Below, piece by piece: positions 45,068 through 54,763 of a stretch of DNA of 64,000 bases (positions are counted from its first letter, which is position 1; the number at the start of each line of letters is the position of its first letter). The stretch is from an uncultured Kiloniellaceae bacterium (GTDB lineage Bacteria > Pseudomonadota > Alphaproteobacteria > Kiloniellales > Kiloniellaceae): positions 124,001 through 188,000 of the forward strand of contig CANMQP010000012.1 of assembly GCA_947500035.1 (NCBI GenBank), in the 5' to 3' direction. The notes beneath the pieces were generated by a model. The model was not told where the DNA came from, did no database searches, and saw nothing but the letters and a program-made list of their open reading frames with translations. The translations under genes were made by a program, and so were the position numbers.

Positions 45068-45115
45068 CTTGATCTGCGAAAACGCGGTCAGACTCCAGGA
45101 AGGTTGCCGGTCCCA

Positions 45116-46630
45116 ATGGTCAAACGAAGCGGCGGCGCCCTGCTGCTCTCTCTGCATATCGACCGCGAGTCCGGGCGACTGGTCACCAGCCAGGTCTTCA
45201 CGGCGATCCGTGAGATGATCCTCTCCGGCGGTCTCAACGCGGGCGAGCGCCTCCCCGCGAGCCGTACCCTGGCGAAAGACCTCGGCATCTCCAGAACCAC
45301 CGTCATCGAGGTCTTCGAGCGCCTGGCCGCCGAGGGGCTGATCGAGTCCCGCACCGGCGCGGGTACTTTTGTCAGCGACGCGCTGAGAGAAAACCGTCCT
45401 GCGGCGGCATCCCCGCCTTCCGACGCGGAGCGGCAACCGCTCAGCAAGCCCCGCCTCTCACGCACGATCGCCAGGGCCTCGGCGATGTTCAACGAGCGCC
45501 TGCCGCATAAACCCCGCGCCTTCACCACCGCCATGCCGGCCTTCGATGCTTTTCCCCTGGCGCTCTGGTCGCGTCAGATGTCCAAGCACTGGCGGGATCA
45601 GCGCAACATCGTGATGGGCTACAGCGACCCGCATGGCTACGGGCCTTTGCGCCGTGCGGTCGCGTCCCATCTCCGGGCCAACAGGGGCATCGCCTGTGAG
45701 CCCGAGCAGATTTTTATCGTCGGCGGCGCGCAGCAGGCCTTTTATCTGATCGGCAGCCTGCTGCTCGATCCCAACGACAAAGTCTGGTTCGAGAACCCGG
45801 GCGCTATCGGGGCCCGCAACTCCCTGATCGCCTGCGGCGCAAACCTGATCCCCGTGCCGGTCGACGACCAGGGACTGATAGTCGAGGAAGGCCTGCGTCT
45901 GGCGCCTGATTTCCGCCTTGCCTTCGTTACACCGGCCCATCAGCAGCCCTTGGGTTCGACCATGTCGCTTGAGCGGCGTTTCGCCCTTTTGAAGGCGGCA
46001 GACAAGGCCGAAGCGCTGATCATTGAAGACGACTACGACGGCGAGTTCTGTTATGGCGGGCATCCGCAGCCGACCCTGAAAAGCGTCGACGCGACAGGCC
46101 GCGTGATCTATGTCGGGACCTTCAGCAAGACCCTCTTCCCGGCGCTGCGCCTGGGGTACTTCGTGTCTCCGCCGGCCCTGGTCGATGTCTTCAACCAGGT
46201 CAGCAATGCCTTTCTGCAGGGCGTGCCCTCGGCCAACCAGGCTGTCGTCGCAAGTTTCATGGACGAAGGCCACTTCGCGGCCCACATCCGGCGCATGCGC
46301 AAGATCTACGCGGAGCGCCATCAGGTCCTCCGCGACGCGGCCAGGGAACAGCTCACGGGCCTGCTCGAGATCGTGCCGACCGACACCGGACTGCACACCA
46401 TCGGACTGCTGCCCGATGACCTCCGAGAGAACGAAGCAGCAGCGGCTGCAGAGCAAAAGGGTATTACGGTCACGCCCATCGAGCGCTTTTCCATCGCCCC
46501 CACGCAAAGAAACGGACTGGTTCTGGGCTTCAGCGGGATTAAACCGCCGGATATCGTCGCGGGTGTCACCACGCTCGCCAGCGCCTTGGAGGATGTTCGT
46601 GAAGAAGCGAAGGCACGCCGAGTGGTCTGA
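45116..46630 (+). CDS. MocR/PdxR-type GntR regulator with aminotransferase domain
   Basis: 504 aa from ATG 45116, after an AGGAAGG; an upstream ATG at 45014 would add 34 poorly conserved residues. N-terminal GntR winged helix (SQVFTAIREMILSGGL; RLPASRTLAKDLGISRTTV) followed by a fold-type I aminotransferase domain with GTFSKTLFPALRLGY, whose Lys should bind PLP. MocR proteins sense amines such as GABA, taurine or ectoine derivatives through PLP. Divergent from the enolase-superfamily/oxidase/importer set, implying an amine-bearing inducer. Confidence 0.9.
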   Translation: MVKRSGGALLLSLHIDRESGRLVTSQVFTAIREMILSGGLNAGERLPASRTLAKDLGISRTTVIEVFERLAAEGLIESRTGAGTFVSDALRENRPAAASPPSDAERQPLSKPRLSRTIARASAMFNERLPHKPRAFTTAMPAFDAFPLALWSRQMSKHWRDQRNIVMGYSDPHGYGPLRRAVASHLRANRGIACEPEQIFIVGGAQQAFYLIGSLLLDPNDKVWFENPGAIGARNSLIACGANLIPVPVDDQGLIVEEGLRLAPDFRLAFVTPAHQQPLGSTMSLERRFALLKAADKAEALIIEDDYDGEFCYGGHPQPTLKSVDATGRVIYVGTFSKTLFPALRLGYFVSPPALVDVFNQVSNAFLQGVPSANQAVVASFMDEGHFAAHIRRMRKIYAERHQVLRDAAREQLTGLLEIVPTDTGLHTIGLLPDDLRENEAAAAAEQKGITVTPIERFSIAPTQRNGLVLGFSGIKPPDIVAGVTTLASALEDVREEAKARRVV

Positions 46631-46716
46631 CAGGATGTCGAAAATGGACCTGACGCACCACAGGAACGTCACTTAATCTCCCCCTCCGGATCATCAATGA
46701 AAGCAAGACAACTCCC

Positions 46717-48345
46717 GTGTCAGCAACCTCCAGAATGGACTACGACTACATTATCGTTGGCGCGGGGTCGGCGGGCTGCGTCCTGGCCAACCGTCTGAGT
46801 GCGAACGGGAAGCATCGCATTCTGCTTCTGGAAGCCGGCGAGAGCGACCGGCGCTTCTGGGTGCAGATGCCCATCGGCTACGGCAAATCCTTCTATGACC
46901 CCGGCGTCAACTGGATGTACCGCACGGCGCCGGACCCCGGCCTGGACAACCGCGAGGGCTACTGGCCGCGCGGCAAGGTGCTGGGGGGCTCCTCCTCCAT
47001 CAATGCCATGGTCTACATCCGCGGTCAGGCCGCAGATTTCGACGCCTGGAAAGAGCTCGGCAATCCGGGTTGGGGTTGGGACGACGTCCTGCCTTACTTC
47101 AAGAAGTCCGAAAACAATGCGCGCGGCGCCGATGCCTGGCGCGGGACCGGCGGCCCGCTGCATGTGGCGGACGTCTCGCGGCATGTGCACCCGCTGAATG
47201 AGGTTTATATCAAGGGCGCCATGGAAGCGGGCCTGCGCCGCAACGAGGATTTCAACGGCGAAACCCAGGAAGGTGTCGGCCTCTACCAGATCACCACACG
47301 AAACGGTATCCGCATGTCGGCGGCGCGGGCCTATCTGCGGCCCGCCATGAAACGCCCCAACCTGCGGATCAAAGGCAAGGCCCAGGCAACCCGTATTCTC
47401 TTCGAGGGCAAGAAGGCCATCGGCGTCGAGTACCGGCAAAGCGGCCGGCTTCGTCAGGCGCGCGCGGCGCGGGAAGTCATTCTCTCCGCCGGATCGATCG
47501 CCTCGCCGCAGCTGTTGCAGCTTTCCGGCGTCGGCCCCGCCGAAGTCCTGAAGCCCCTCGGCATCGAGGTCCTGCATGAGAGCCCGGCGGTCGGCCGGAA
47601 CCTGCAGGATCACCTGGGGGTCGACCATCTTTACCGCGCCCGCAAGCCGACCCTCAACAACGAGTTGCATCCCTGGCACGGCAAACTCTGGGCAGGGATG
47701 AAGTACCTGCTGCTGCGCCGGGGGCCGCTCTGCCTCAGCGTCAATCAGGGCGGCGGGTTCTTCCGCACCCGGCCGGACATCGAACGTCCGAACATGCAGC
47801 TTTATTTCTCGCCGGTCAGCTACATCAAGGCGCCGCCGGGCAAGCGCCCGCTCATGTCTCCCGACCCTTACCCGGGTTTCCTGCTGGGGATCTCACCCTG
47901 CCGCCCCACCAGCCGTGGCTATCTGCAGATCAGCTCGAGCGATCCGGCAGTCCAGCCAGAGATCCACCCCAATTCCCTCTCCACCAACCACGACCTGCAG
48001 GAGATGCTGGAGGGCGTGCGCTTCCTGCGCAAACTCGCTGCAACCCCGTCCCTCTCGGCCCTCATCGAGGAAGAACTTCAGCCCGGCCGCGCGGTCGAGA
48101 GCGACGAGGCCATGATCGCAGACATCCGCAAACGCAGCTCGACCGTCTTTCACCCGGTCAGCACCTGCCGCATGGGCCCAGACCCGGCGGAGAACGTGGT
48201 CGATCACAAACTCAAGGTCCACGGCCTCCGGAACCTCCGCGTGATTGATGCCTCGGTCTTTCCGGCGGTGACCTCCGGCAACACCAACGCTCCCGCGATC
48301 ATGGTCGGAGAAAAGGGCGCCGACCTGGTTTTGGCGGAGGCTTAG
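46717..48345 (+). CDS. GMC oxidoreductase (choline dehydrogenase-like)
   Basis: 542 aa from GTG 46717; ATG at 46735 is an alternative and neither has a strong ribosome-binding site. FAD motif YDYIIVGAGSAGCVLANRLS, GMC signature GKVLGGSSSINAMVYIRG, and C-terminal HPVSTCRMG with NTNAPAIMVGEKGADL carrying the catalytic His and Asn. Oxidises an alcohol. Choline is the best known substrate, but no betaine aldehyde dehydrogenase is next to it. It lies 86 bp after the MocR gene on the same strand and overlaps the LysR gene end by 4 bp. Confidence 0.88.
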   Translation: MSATSRMDYDYIIVGAGSAGCVLANRLSANGKHRILLLEAGESDRRFWVQMPIGYGKSFYDPGVNWMYRTAPDPGLDNREGYWPRGKVLGGSSSINAMVYIRGQAADFDAWKELGNPGWGWDDVLPYFKKSENNARGADAWRGTGGPLHVADVSRHVHPLNEVYIKGAMEAGLRRNEDFNGETQEGVGLYQITTRNGIRMSAARAYLRPAMKRPNLRIKGKAQATRILFEGKKAIGVEYRQSGRLRQARAAREVILSAGSIASPQLLQLSGVGPAEVLKPLGIEVLHESPAVGRNLQDHLGVDHLYRARKPTLNNELHPWHGKLWAGMKYLLLRRGPLCLSVNQGGGFFRTRPDIERPNMQLYFSPVSYIKAPPGKRPLMSPDPYPGFLLGISPCRPTSRGYLQISSSDPAVQPEIHPNSLSTNHDLQEMLEGVRFLRKLAATPSLSALIEEELQPGRAVESDEAMIADIRKRSSTVFHPVSTCRMGPDPAENVVDHKLKVHGLRNLRVIDASVFPAVTSGNTNAPAIMVGEKGADLVLAEA

Positions 48346-49295
48346 GCAATTGCCTCGCATGCTGAGTCCTGGCCCATGCGCCGCGCGCCAATCTTCATAA
48401 AGACCTCGATCAGGCGGTCCGCGAAGGACCCGGCGAGAAGCGATGCCGGACGGTAGGCGGGCATCAGCAGGTCGATACCGAATTCAATCGCCGGCGCGAA
48501 GGGGCGAAAGACGATAGCCTCCGGATGCGCGGCCCGGGATAGCCAGGACTCCGCGGTGACCGGGTCGATGATCGCGCAGGCGAACTCCTGCTCCACATAA
48601 GTCAAAAGCGGGTGGAAGAACTGCCCGACGAAACGCGCGTTGAGACTTTGCCCCCCTGTCTCGAACGCGCGGCGGGTCAGTATATGGCTGCGATGCTCGG
48701 TGAAGAGCGTGGCCAGGGGCTTGCCGGAAAGCTCCGCGGGCGTGATCACCGGCAGCTCCGCCAGCGGGTCATTTGCCGGAACGGCACAGATACAATCAAA
48801 GAAAAAAGTTTCGGCCGAAACCAACGAGGCTTCGATGGTCCGGGCCGGATCATGGTCCGCGATGCCGAGATCGAACTGCTGAGACCCGACCAGCTGTTGG
48901 ACCGCGTCCGAGCTGCGTGACAGCAACGTGGCCTTGACCTCGGGCTTCGCCCCCAGATGCTGGCAGATCAACTCGGGCAGGATGACCGTGGCCGGCCCCG
49001 GCATGGAAACGATCTTGAGCTCACCGCTTTCCATCGTCTTCATGCGCTGCATGTTCTGACTGACGCTGCTGATACGGTTGAGGACGTCGTTGCATTCCTT
49101 GAAGAGGTACTGGGCTTCGGGCACCGGATGCAGGCGGCCGCGCTGCCGCTCGAACAGCCGCATGCCGAGCTCGTCTTCCAAACCGGAAATCATGTGGCTG
49201 ATGGAGGGTTGGGTGCGATTGAGGTTTCGGGCCGCCTCGGAAACCGACCCGGTCAGCATGACCTCCCGGAACGCCGACATCTGTTTTAGATTCAC
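48342..49295 (-). CDS. LysR family transcriptional regulator
   Basis: 317 aa, GTG start after GAGG. N-terminal helix-turn-helix LTGSVSEAARNLNRTQPSIS and dimer helix LEDELGMRLFERQRG, then a periplasmic-binding-like effector domain. Divergent from a TAXI-TRAP transporter, with a 20-bp palindrome in the 126-bp gap, so it probably controls that operon and itself. Overlaps the convergent GMC gene by 4 bp. Confidence 0.92.
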   Translation of the reverse strand: MNLKQMSAFREVMLTGSVSEAARNLNRTQPSISHMISGLEDELGMRLFERQRGRLHPVPEAQYLFKECNDVLNRISSVSQNMQRMKTMESGELKIVSMPGPATVILPELICQHLGAKPEVKATLLSRSSDAVQQLVGSQQFDLGIADHDPARTIEASLVSAETFFFDCICAVPANDPLAELPVITPAELSGKPLATLFTEHRSHILTRRAFETGGQSLNARFVGQFFHPLLTYVEQEFACAIIDPVTAESWLSRAAHPEAIVFRPFAPAIEFGIDLLMPAYRPASLLAGSFADRLIEVFMKIGARRMGQDSACEAIA

Positions 49296-49313
49296 AACGC
49301 CACCTCATAAATA

Positions 49314-49333
49314 TTTTCTATAAATATAGAGAA
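49314..49333. promoter_or_regulatory. Palindromic LysR operator candidate
   Basis: TTTTCTATAAATATAGAGAA: nine-base arms with one mismatch around AA, in an AT-rich block between the divergent LysR and TAXI genes. It lies 19 bp from the LysR start and about 90 bp from the TAXI start, and fits the T-N11-A rule for LysR sites loosely. Confidence 0.5.
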
Positions 49334-49421
49334 ATTAATAATTTGAGCAAATATCCCGCCGCTCTTACCATTTCGTGTTGCCGATCGATGGGGTCGGCTG
49401 GGAGCAACAGGGGAGAGACCC

Positions 49422-50435
49422 ATGAAAATAAGAACAACAGTCCTCGCCGCCGCAATCAGCGGCGCGGCGATTTTAGCGGCGACAGCGCAGGCACAGACAC
49501 CGACCTTCTTTCGTATCGGCACCGGCGGCGCCGGTGGCACCTATTTCCCGATCGGCGGGACCATCGCCAACGCCATTTCCGCCCCACCGGGCTCACGCGC
49601 CTGCGATCAGGGCGGCCAGTGCGGCGTCCCCGGTCTGATCGCCATTGCACAGTCCACCAACGCCTCGGTTCAGAACAACGCAGCCGTTCAAAGCGGCGAG
49701 CTGGAAGCCGGCATGACAGCCGCCGACACACTGCTGGCCATGTACTCGGGGACCGGCAAGTTCGAGGGAAAACCGCACCCCAAGCTGCGCGTGATCGCCA
49801 ACCTCTTCCCGGAGGACCTGCATCTCGTTCTGCCCAAGGGCGGTGAGTTGAACGGACTTGCAGACCTGAAAGGCAAGCGGGTCGGCATCGCACAGGCAGG
49901 TTCGGGCACCCAGGTCGCCGTGCTGCAGATGCTGGAAGCCTACGGCGTCACCCGCGACAACATGGACGAGGCCGAGCTGAACAACTCACAGTCCGCCGAA
50001 CGCCTGTCGGATGGTCAGCTCGATGCCTACTTCTATGCCGCCGGCTGGCCGGTTGCCGCGATGGTGCAGTTGTCGTCCACGAAGGGTATGAGCCTTTATT
50101 CCTTCACCGACGACGAGATCAAGAAAATCAACGAGATTATTCCCTCCTACATTCCCTCCAAGATTCCGGGCGGTGCCTATGAAGGGATCGACAGCGACAC
50201 CGTCACACCGGCGGTCAGTGCCATGCTGGTGGTCTCCGCCGATCAGCCGGAAGAGCTGATCTACGGCATCACCGAAGCGCTCTGGAACAAGAACACCCGC
50301 AAGCTGCTCGACAACGGCCATGCAAAGGGTAAGCAGATCACCGCCGAAACGGCGCTAGACGGCGTGCTTGGCCTCGGCGTTTCGCTGCACCCGGGTGCGG
50401 CGCGTTTCTACAAGGAAGCCGGCCTGCTGAAGTAA
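49422..50435 (+). CDS. TAXI family TRAP transporter solute-binding protein
   Basis: 337 aa with GGGGAGAG ribosome-binding site and signal peptide (TVLAAAISGAAILAATAQAQ). Mature protein starts TPTFFRIGTGGAGGTYFPIGG, the TAXI hallmark. Also typical are STNASVQNNAAVQSGELEAG and the long GSGTQVAVLQMLEAYGV segment. Periplasmic receptor of the fused-permease TRAP importer downstream; TAXI ligands include glutamate and other small carboxylates. In this neighbourhood a proline derivative is plausible. Confidence 0.93.
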   Translation: MKIRTTVLAAAISGAAILAATAQAQTPTFFRIGTGGAGGTYFPIGGTIANAISAPPGSRACDQGGQCGVPGLIAIAQSTNASVQNNAAVQSGELEAGMTAADTLLAMYSGTGKFEGKPHPKLRVIANLFPEDLHLVLPKGGELNGLADLKGKRVGIAQAGSGTQVAVLQMLEAYGVTRDNMDEAELNNSQSAERLSDGQLDAYFYAAGWPVAAMVQLSSTKGMSLYSFTDDEIKKINEIIPSYIPSKIPGGAYEGIDSDTVTPAVSAMLVVSADQPEELIYGITEALWNKNTRKLLDNGHAKGKQITAETALDGVLGLGVSLHPGAARFYKEAGLLK

Positions 50436-50470
50436 AAAACCGGCGGAAAAAAACACGATGTGTCTGAGTA

Positions 50471-50502
50471 ACCCGGCGGCGGCGCCAAGATCGCTGCCGG
50501 GT
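50471..50502 (+). promoter_or_regulatory. Hairpin between TAXI and TRAP permease genes
   Basis: ACCCGGCGGCG (50471-50481) pairs with CGCTGCCGGGT (50492-50502) as an 11-bp stem with one wobble and a 10-nt loop. No U-run follows. Position and form match the hairpins after other binding-protein genes in this window. Confidence 0.55.
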
Positions 50503-50525
50503 GATCGGGGAATCAGGGGGACACA

Positions 50526-52748
50526 ATGTCGGATCCAACCGTGAATCGGGACCATGAACTCACGGCGGAAGAACTTGCCGCCATTGAGGAGAAATACGAC
50601 GAGGCCTCGGCAACGCGAGAGGTTTCCGTCCCTGTCGCCAAACTTCTGCGCGTGGTCGCGCTGGTCTTCGCCATCTACCACTTCATCACCGCGGGCTTCG
50701 GCCTCCCGGTCGATTACTGGCATATGGGCCTGCATCTGACCGGCCTGTTCATAATGACCTATGCGCTCTTCCCCCTGGTGCGTTCCAGGCACGCGCTGAC
50801 CATGAAGCGCTCGGTCTTCAGCCCGGGCAATGTGCCGCTCTACGATTACCTGCTGATGTTTCTCGGTATTGCCAGCGCCCTCTACATCGGTCTGGCCTGG
50901 CGCGGCATCGAGTTCCTGGGCATCACCGAGCAGACCTTCCGGCAAGGCAACCCCAACAACTACGACATCTTTTTCGGCAGCGTCCTGATCATCCTGGTGC
51001 TGGATCTCGCGCGCAGAACCTTGGGATGGGTCTTGCCCCTGATCATCTGCATCTTCATTTCCTACGCCCTTTTCGGCCAGTACTACCCCGGGATCCTGAA
51101 CCACCCCGGCACCAACTGGCGGCAGTTCATCAACAATATCTATTTCCCGGCCGAGGGCATCTTCGGGGTTACGCTCTGGGTGGTCTCGACCATCGTCTTT
51201 CACTTCGTGCTCTTCGGCGTCATCGCCCAGCGCACGGGCCTGGGCAAGCTCTTCATCGACAACGCGACCATTCTGGCCGGACGCTACACCGGCGGTCCCG
51301 CGAAGGTCTCGGTCGTTTCCTCCGCCTTCTTCGGGACCATTTCCGGCTCCTCCGTCGCCAACACCGTCTCCACCGGTGCGCTGACGATCCCGAACATGAA
51401 ACGCCTGGGTTATCCGGGCCATTTCGCGGGCGGCGTGGAAGCCGCCAGCTCGGCGGGCGGACAGATCACACCGCCGATTATGGGCGCGGCTGCCTTCATC
51501 ATGGCGGAGTTCCTAGAACTCCCCTACACCACCATCGTCATCGCCGCGATCTTCCCGGCGCTTCTGCACTATGTCGGCGTCTTCACGGTCGTGCATCTGA
51601 TGGCGCGGAAACTGGACCTCAAAGGCCTCAGCGCCGAGTTGCTGCCCCGCTTGGGGGCGGTCTGGCGCGAGGGCTGGGCCAATCTGATTCCGCTGGTGGC
51701 GCTTCTGGTGGTGCTCTTTACCGGCTACACCCCTTACATGTCCGCCTTCTGCGGCATCTCCATGGCTCTGATCGTGGGGGCCGCCCGGATCTCGACACCC
51801 GCCACTCTGCTCTTTCCCATCGCCTTTATCGCCTTCGTGGTCTGGAAGTTCCTGGGCGGCGGCTTCGATCTCACCATGACCGTCATCCTCTGTTCCGGCG
51901 CGGTTCTCGGGGTCTTCAATCCCCAGGAACGGATCAGGATGCCGGAGCTTTCCGAAGCCGTCGAAACCGGCGTGAAATATGCCCTGGCGGTCGGCGCCGC
52001 CTCCGCTGCGGTGGGCATCGTCGTCGGTGTGATCAACACCACGGGCATCGGTTTTCGCATCGGCTTTATGGTCACCTCCGGGGCTGCGGCCATGGCGCAA
52101 AGCCTCTACGAACTGATCCCCTTCGGCACCTTCGACATCTTCACCCAGGCCGATCTGCAGCTCTTCCTCTCGCTGCTGTTGATCGCCACCGCCTGTATTC
52201 TGATGGGCGCGGGCATTCCGACCACGGCGCTCTACATCATGCTGGTCTCGGTCGCCCAGCCGGCGCTCGCGCAGCTGGGCGTTCCCCCCATCGCCAGCCA
52301 TATGTTCGTGCTCTACTACGGTGTGGTTTCGGAGATCACGCCACCGGTCTGCACCTCCGCCTATGCCGCCGCGGCGATCGCCAATTCCAATCCCTTCAGA
52401 ACCGGCATCTCGGCCTTTACCCTCGGGCTGGGCAAGATCGTGGCGCCCATGGCCTTCGTCTACGCACCGGTGTTACTTTTTGTCTCCTCAACCGGTTTCG
52501 ACGCGCTCGAATTCTCCTACAGCGCTGCCAGTTGCATCGCGGGTGTACTCGCCCTCTCGGCTGCAGTTGTCGGGTATTTCCTGGCGCCCATGGGTGTCAT
52601 CGAGCGGCTGCTTTGTGCGGTCGCGGGACTGATCTTCATCGCGCCGAGCTGGCAGGCCGATCTTGTATCGCTTGCGATCCTGGCGCCGGTCGCCTTGCTG
52701 CAACTGCTCGCCCAGCGCAGAACAACCGCGAGTCAGGCCACGGGCTGA
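50526..52748 (+). CDS. TRAP transporter fused permease (DctQM)
   Basis: 740 aa, very hydrophobic, with a cytoplasmic N-terminal segment before a small DctQ-like part and a long DctM part (GTISGSSVANTVSTGALTIP; GGVEAASSAGGQITPPIMGA near 300-325). The fused form is the usual partner of TAXI binding proteins. Imports its solute with a Na+ or H+ gradient across the inner membrane. Ends one base before the start of the oxidase gene. Confidence 0.93.
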   Translation: MSDPTVNRDHELTAEELAAIEEKYDEASATREVSVPVAKLLRVVALVFAIYHFITAGFGLPVDYWHMGLHLTGLFIMTYALFPLVRSRHALTMKRSVFSPGNVPLYDYLLMFLGIASALYIGLAWRGIEFLGITEQTFRQGNPNNYDIFFGSVLIILVLDLARRTLGWVLPLIICIFISYALFGQYYPGILNHPGTNWRQFINNIYFPAEGIFGVTLWVVSTIVFHFVLFGVIAQRTGLGKLFIDNATILAGRYTGGPAKVSVVSSAFFGTISGSSVANTVSTGALTIPNMKRLGYPGHFAGGVEAASSAGGQITPPIMGAAAFIMAEFLELPYTTIVIAAIFPALLHYVGVFTVVHLMARKLDLKGLSAELLPRLGAVWREGWANLIPLVALLVVLFTGYTPYMSAFCGISMALIVGAARISTPATLLFPIAFIAFVVWKFLGGGFDLTMTVILCSGAVLGVFNPQERIRMPELSEAVETGVKYALAVGAASAAVGIVVGVINTTGIGFRIGFMVTSGAAAMAQSLYELIPFGTFDIFTQADLQLFLSLLLIATACILMGAGIPTTALYIMLVSVAQPALAQLGVPPIASHMFVLYYGVVSEITPPVCTSAYAAAAIANSNPFRTGISAFTLGLGKIVAPMAFVYAPVLLFVSSTGFDALEFSYSAASCIAGVLALSAAVVGYFLAPMGVIERLLCAVAGLIFIAPSWQADLVSLAILAPVALLQLLAQRRTTASQATG

Positions 52749-52749
52749 G

Positions 52750-54009
52750 ATGAAAAGAGAGCCCGGCAAGGAAACCACCGACGTCACGATCCTCGGCGCC
52801 GGGATCGTCGGTGTCTGCTGCGCGCTCAGTGCACTGGAACGCGGCCTCACCGTGACAATCATCGACCGCAAGGACCCCGGCGAGGAAACCAGCTACGGCA
52901 ACGCCGGTGTGATCTCGCCCTGGTCGGTGGTCCCGCAGTGCACGCCGGGGGTCTGGAAATCCGTGCCGCGCTGGCTCCTCGATCCCAAGGGCCCGGTGAA
53001 GGTCCGCTGGCGCGATCTGCCTTCGATCCTGCCCTGGGCCTGGGCCTTTCTGCGCAACGCAACGCCGGAAAAGGTGGAGAGAATCTCGGATGCCATGAGC
53101 CTGCTGATGCTCGAGAACGTCGAGATTTACCGCCGGTATCTCTCGGGCACCGGCCACGAGAATCTGCTCGCCGAGAGCATGCACGTCAGTGTCTACCGGG
53201 GCGACGCAAAGCCGGCACTCGATGATCTGCCTTACAGATTGCGGTCTGCACGGGGGGCAAAGGTCGAGATCATTGGCGGCAAAGAACTGCGGGATCTGGA
53301 ACCCGACCTGGCACCCCGCTACCACACGGCCGCTCTGGTCAAAGATCAGGCGCGCGCACGGGACCCCGGCAAACTCTGCAAGGTTCTGGCCGAGCAAGCG
53401 CAAGCACAAGGTGCCGAATTCCGTCGGATCGAGGTGACGGCCCTGCGGCCACAGGAAGACGGAACACAAAGCCTGGAAACGAAAGAGGGTTTGCTCCCCA
53501 CCAATAAACTGGTTCTGGCCGGCGGTATCTGGTCGGCGGAACTGCTACGCCCTCTAGGCATCCGACTGCCCCTCATGGCCGAGCGGGGCTATCACCTTGA
53601 GTTCACCGAGCCGGGTGTAATCCTTAACAACTCGATCCAGGATGCCGGCGCCAAGATCATTGTCAGCTCCATGAACGGCGGTATCCGGGTCGCGGGCACC
53701 GCCGAATTCGCCAACATCGATGCGCCGCCCAATTACGCCCGCGCGGAAGCTCTGGCGCCCCTCGCGAAACGACTGCTACCCGGCCTGAACACCGGTCTTA
53801 AAAGGCAGTGGATGGGCATCCGCCCCTCCTTCCCGGACAACCTGCCGGTCATTGGACCCGTACCGGGTTTCCATAACCTGGTCGCGGCCTTCGGCCATAG
53901 TCACTACGGCCTCGGCATGGCGCCCGGAACGGGCCGGATCGTCGCCGAACTTCTGGACGGTAAGCAGACGAACCGAGATTTATCCATGGTCTCCACAAGC
54001 CGTTTCTGA
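52750..54009 (+). CDS. D-amino-acid dehydrogenase-like FAD oxidoreductase
   Basis: 419 aa from ATG 52750, directly after the TRAP stop; the frame continues upstream inside the permease gene. FAD motif VTILGAGIVGVCCALSALER, ETSYGNAGVISPWS, and the DadA-type C terminus MGIRPSFPDNLPVIGP with FGHSHYGLGMAPGTG. Oxidises a D-amino acid to the imino acid. Next to a proline-racemase-family enzyme and a DapA-family enzyme it is well placed to be a D-hydroxyproline oxidase/dehydrogenase, converting cis-4-hydroxy-D-proline to pyrroline-4-hydroxy-2-carboxylate (inference). Confidence 0.88.
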   Translation: MKREPGKETTDVTILGAGIVGVCCALSALERGLTVTIIDRKDPGEETSYGNAGVISPWSVVPQCTPGVWKSVPRWLLDPKGPVKVRWRDLPSILPWAWAFLRNATPEKVERISDAMSLLMLENVEIYRRYLSGTGHENLLAESMHVSVYRGDAKPALDDLPYRLRSARGAKVEIIGGKELRDLEPDLAPRYHTAALVKDQARARDPGKLCKVLAEQAQAQGAEFRRIEVTALRPQEDGTQSLETKEGLLPTNKLVLAGGIWSAELLRPLGIRLPLMAERGYHLEFTEPGVILNNSIQDAGAKIIVSSMNGGIRVAGTAEFANIDAPPNYARAEALAPLAKRLLPGLNTGLKRQWMGIRPSFPDNLPVIGPVPGFHNLVAAFGHSHYGLGMAPGTGRIVAELLDGKQTNRDLSMVSTSRF

Positions 54010-54207
54010 ACGGTCTTCCACCACTTAAGCTTTAATAGCCTTGGTTTCGCGGCTGCAGAGAAGCATGGTTAGTGATTTCTTAATATTCCGAGTTTTAAGT
54101 GGGTTACTGTCCAATTCGCAAAGGGGACAGCTTTAATCACTTACGCAAAAGTTGTGTGTCTCCGTGCATTGGACTGTCATCCCTGTTCCTTAATTGGAGA
54201 GCCTCCA

Positions 54208-54747
54208 ATGTCCATAGCTTTGCTAAGAACGACCCTTGTGACTTTCTCGGTCCTTGTCGCAAGCCTTCTGACTTCAGGCTCCGGTCTGAAGGCCATGCCG
54301 ATCTTTTTCGACATCGAAATCACCCCGATAAGCGGCCCGCGTGTCGGCGGTTCGGCTTCGGGATCTTTCTCGATTGATGGCAACCTCTTCACCGAGACCG
54401 GTGTCGAAACTTTCGATAGAACTTCCGGCCTTTTGAGTTTTGACTTCCTGATCGACGGCTTTGCCTTCGATATCGATTACGAAGGGACGATCGATGGGCC
54501 CTTTGTCACCTTCACGTCCGGCGTTTTGACCGACTATGACTACGCGACATCCCCCGGTGCGCTTCCGGCGGTATTCTTTCTCTTCCCCACTGAGTTTGCC
54601 TATCTCTTCATTGGCGACGGTGGCGTCACAGACACCGTATTCACGATTACGCGGCGCTCGATCACGGTCGCCGAACCCGCCAGTCTCGCGATCTTCGGCC
54701 TGGGCCTTCTGGCGATGGGGGGCATAGCACGGCGCTTCAAATCTTAA
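54208..54747 (+). CDS. PEP-CTERM sorting-signal protein
   Basis: 179 aa from ATG 54208 after GGAGAG. N-terminal signal peptide (LLRTTLVTFSVLVASLLTSG), an acidic beta-rich body with no recognised domain, and a C-terminal tripartite signal: VAEPASLAIFGLGL, a hydrophobic stretch, then ARRFKS. PEP-CTERM proteins are exported and processed by an exosortase such as XrtA; none is encoded here. It has its own promoter space (198 bp upstream) and a terminator, so it looks like a stand-alone unit inserted between catabolic genes. Function unknown. Confidence 0.85.
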   Translation: MSIALLRTTLVTFSVLVASLLTSGSGLKAMPIFFDIEITPISGPRVGGSASGSFSIDGNLFTETGVETFDRTSGLLSFDFLIDGFAFDIDYEGTIDGPFVTFTSGVLTDYDYATSPGALPAVFFLFPTEFAYLFIGDGGVTDTVFTITRRSITVAEPASLAIFGLGLLAMGGIARRFKS

Positions 54748-54763
54748 GCCCGAAAACAAGCGG

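Noticed and set aside
51026-52753. 575-aa frame overlapping the TRAP permease
   Set aside because: It is a codon-bias shadow, rich in Arg, His and Gly, with no domain, in the +2 frame of a clear permease gene.
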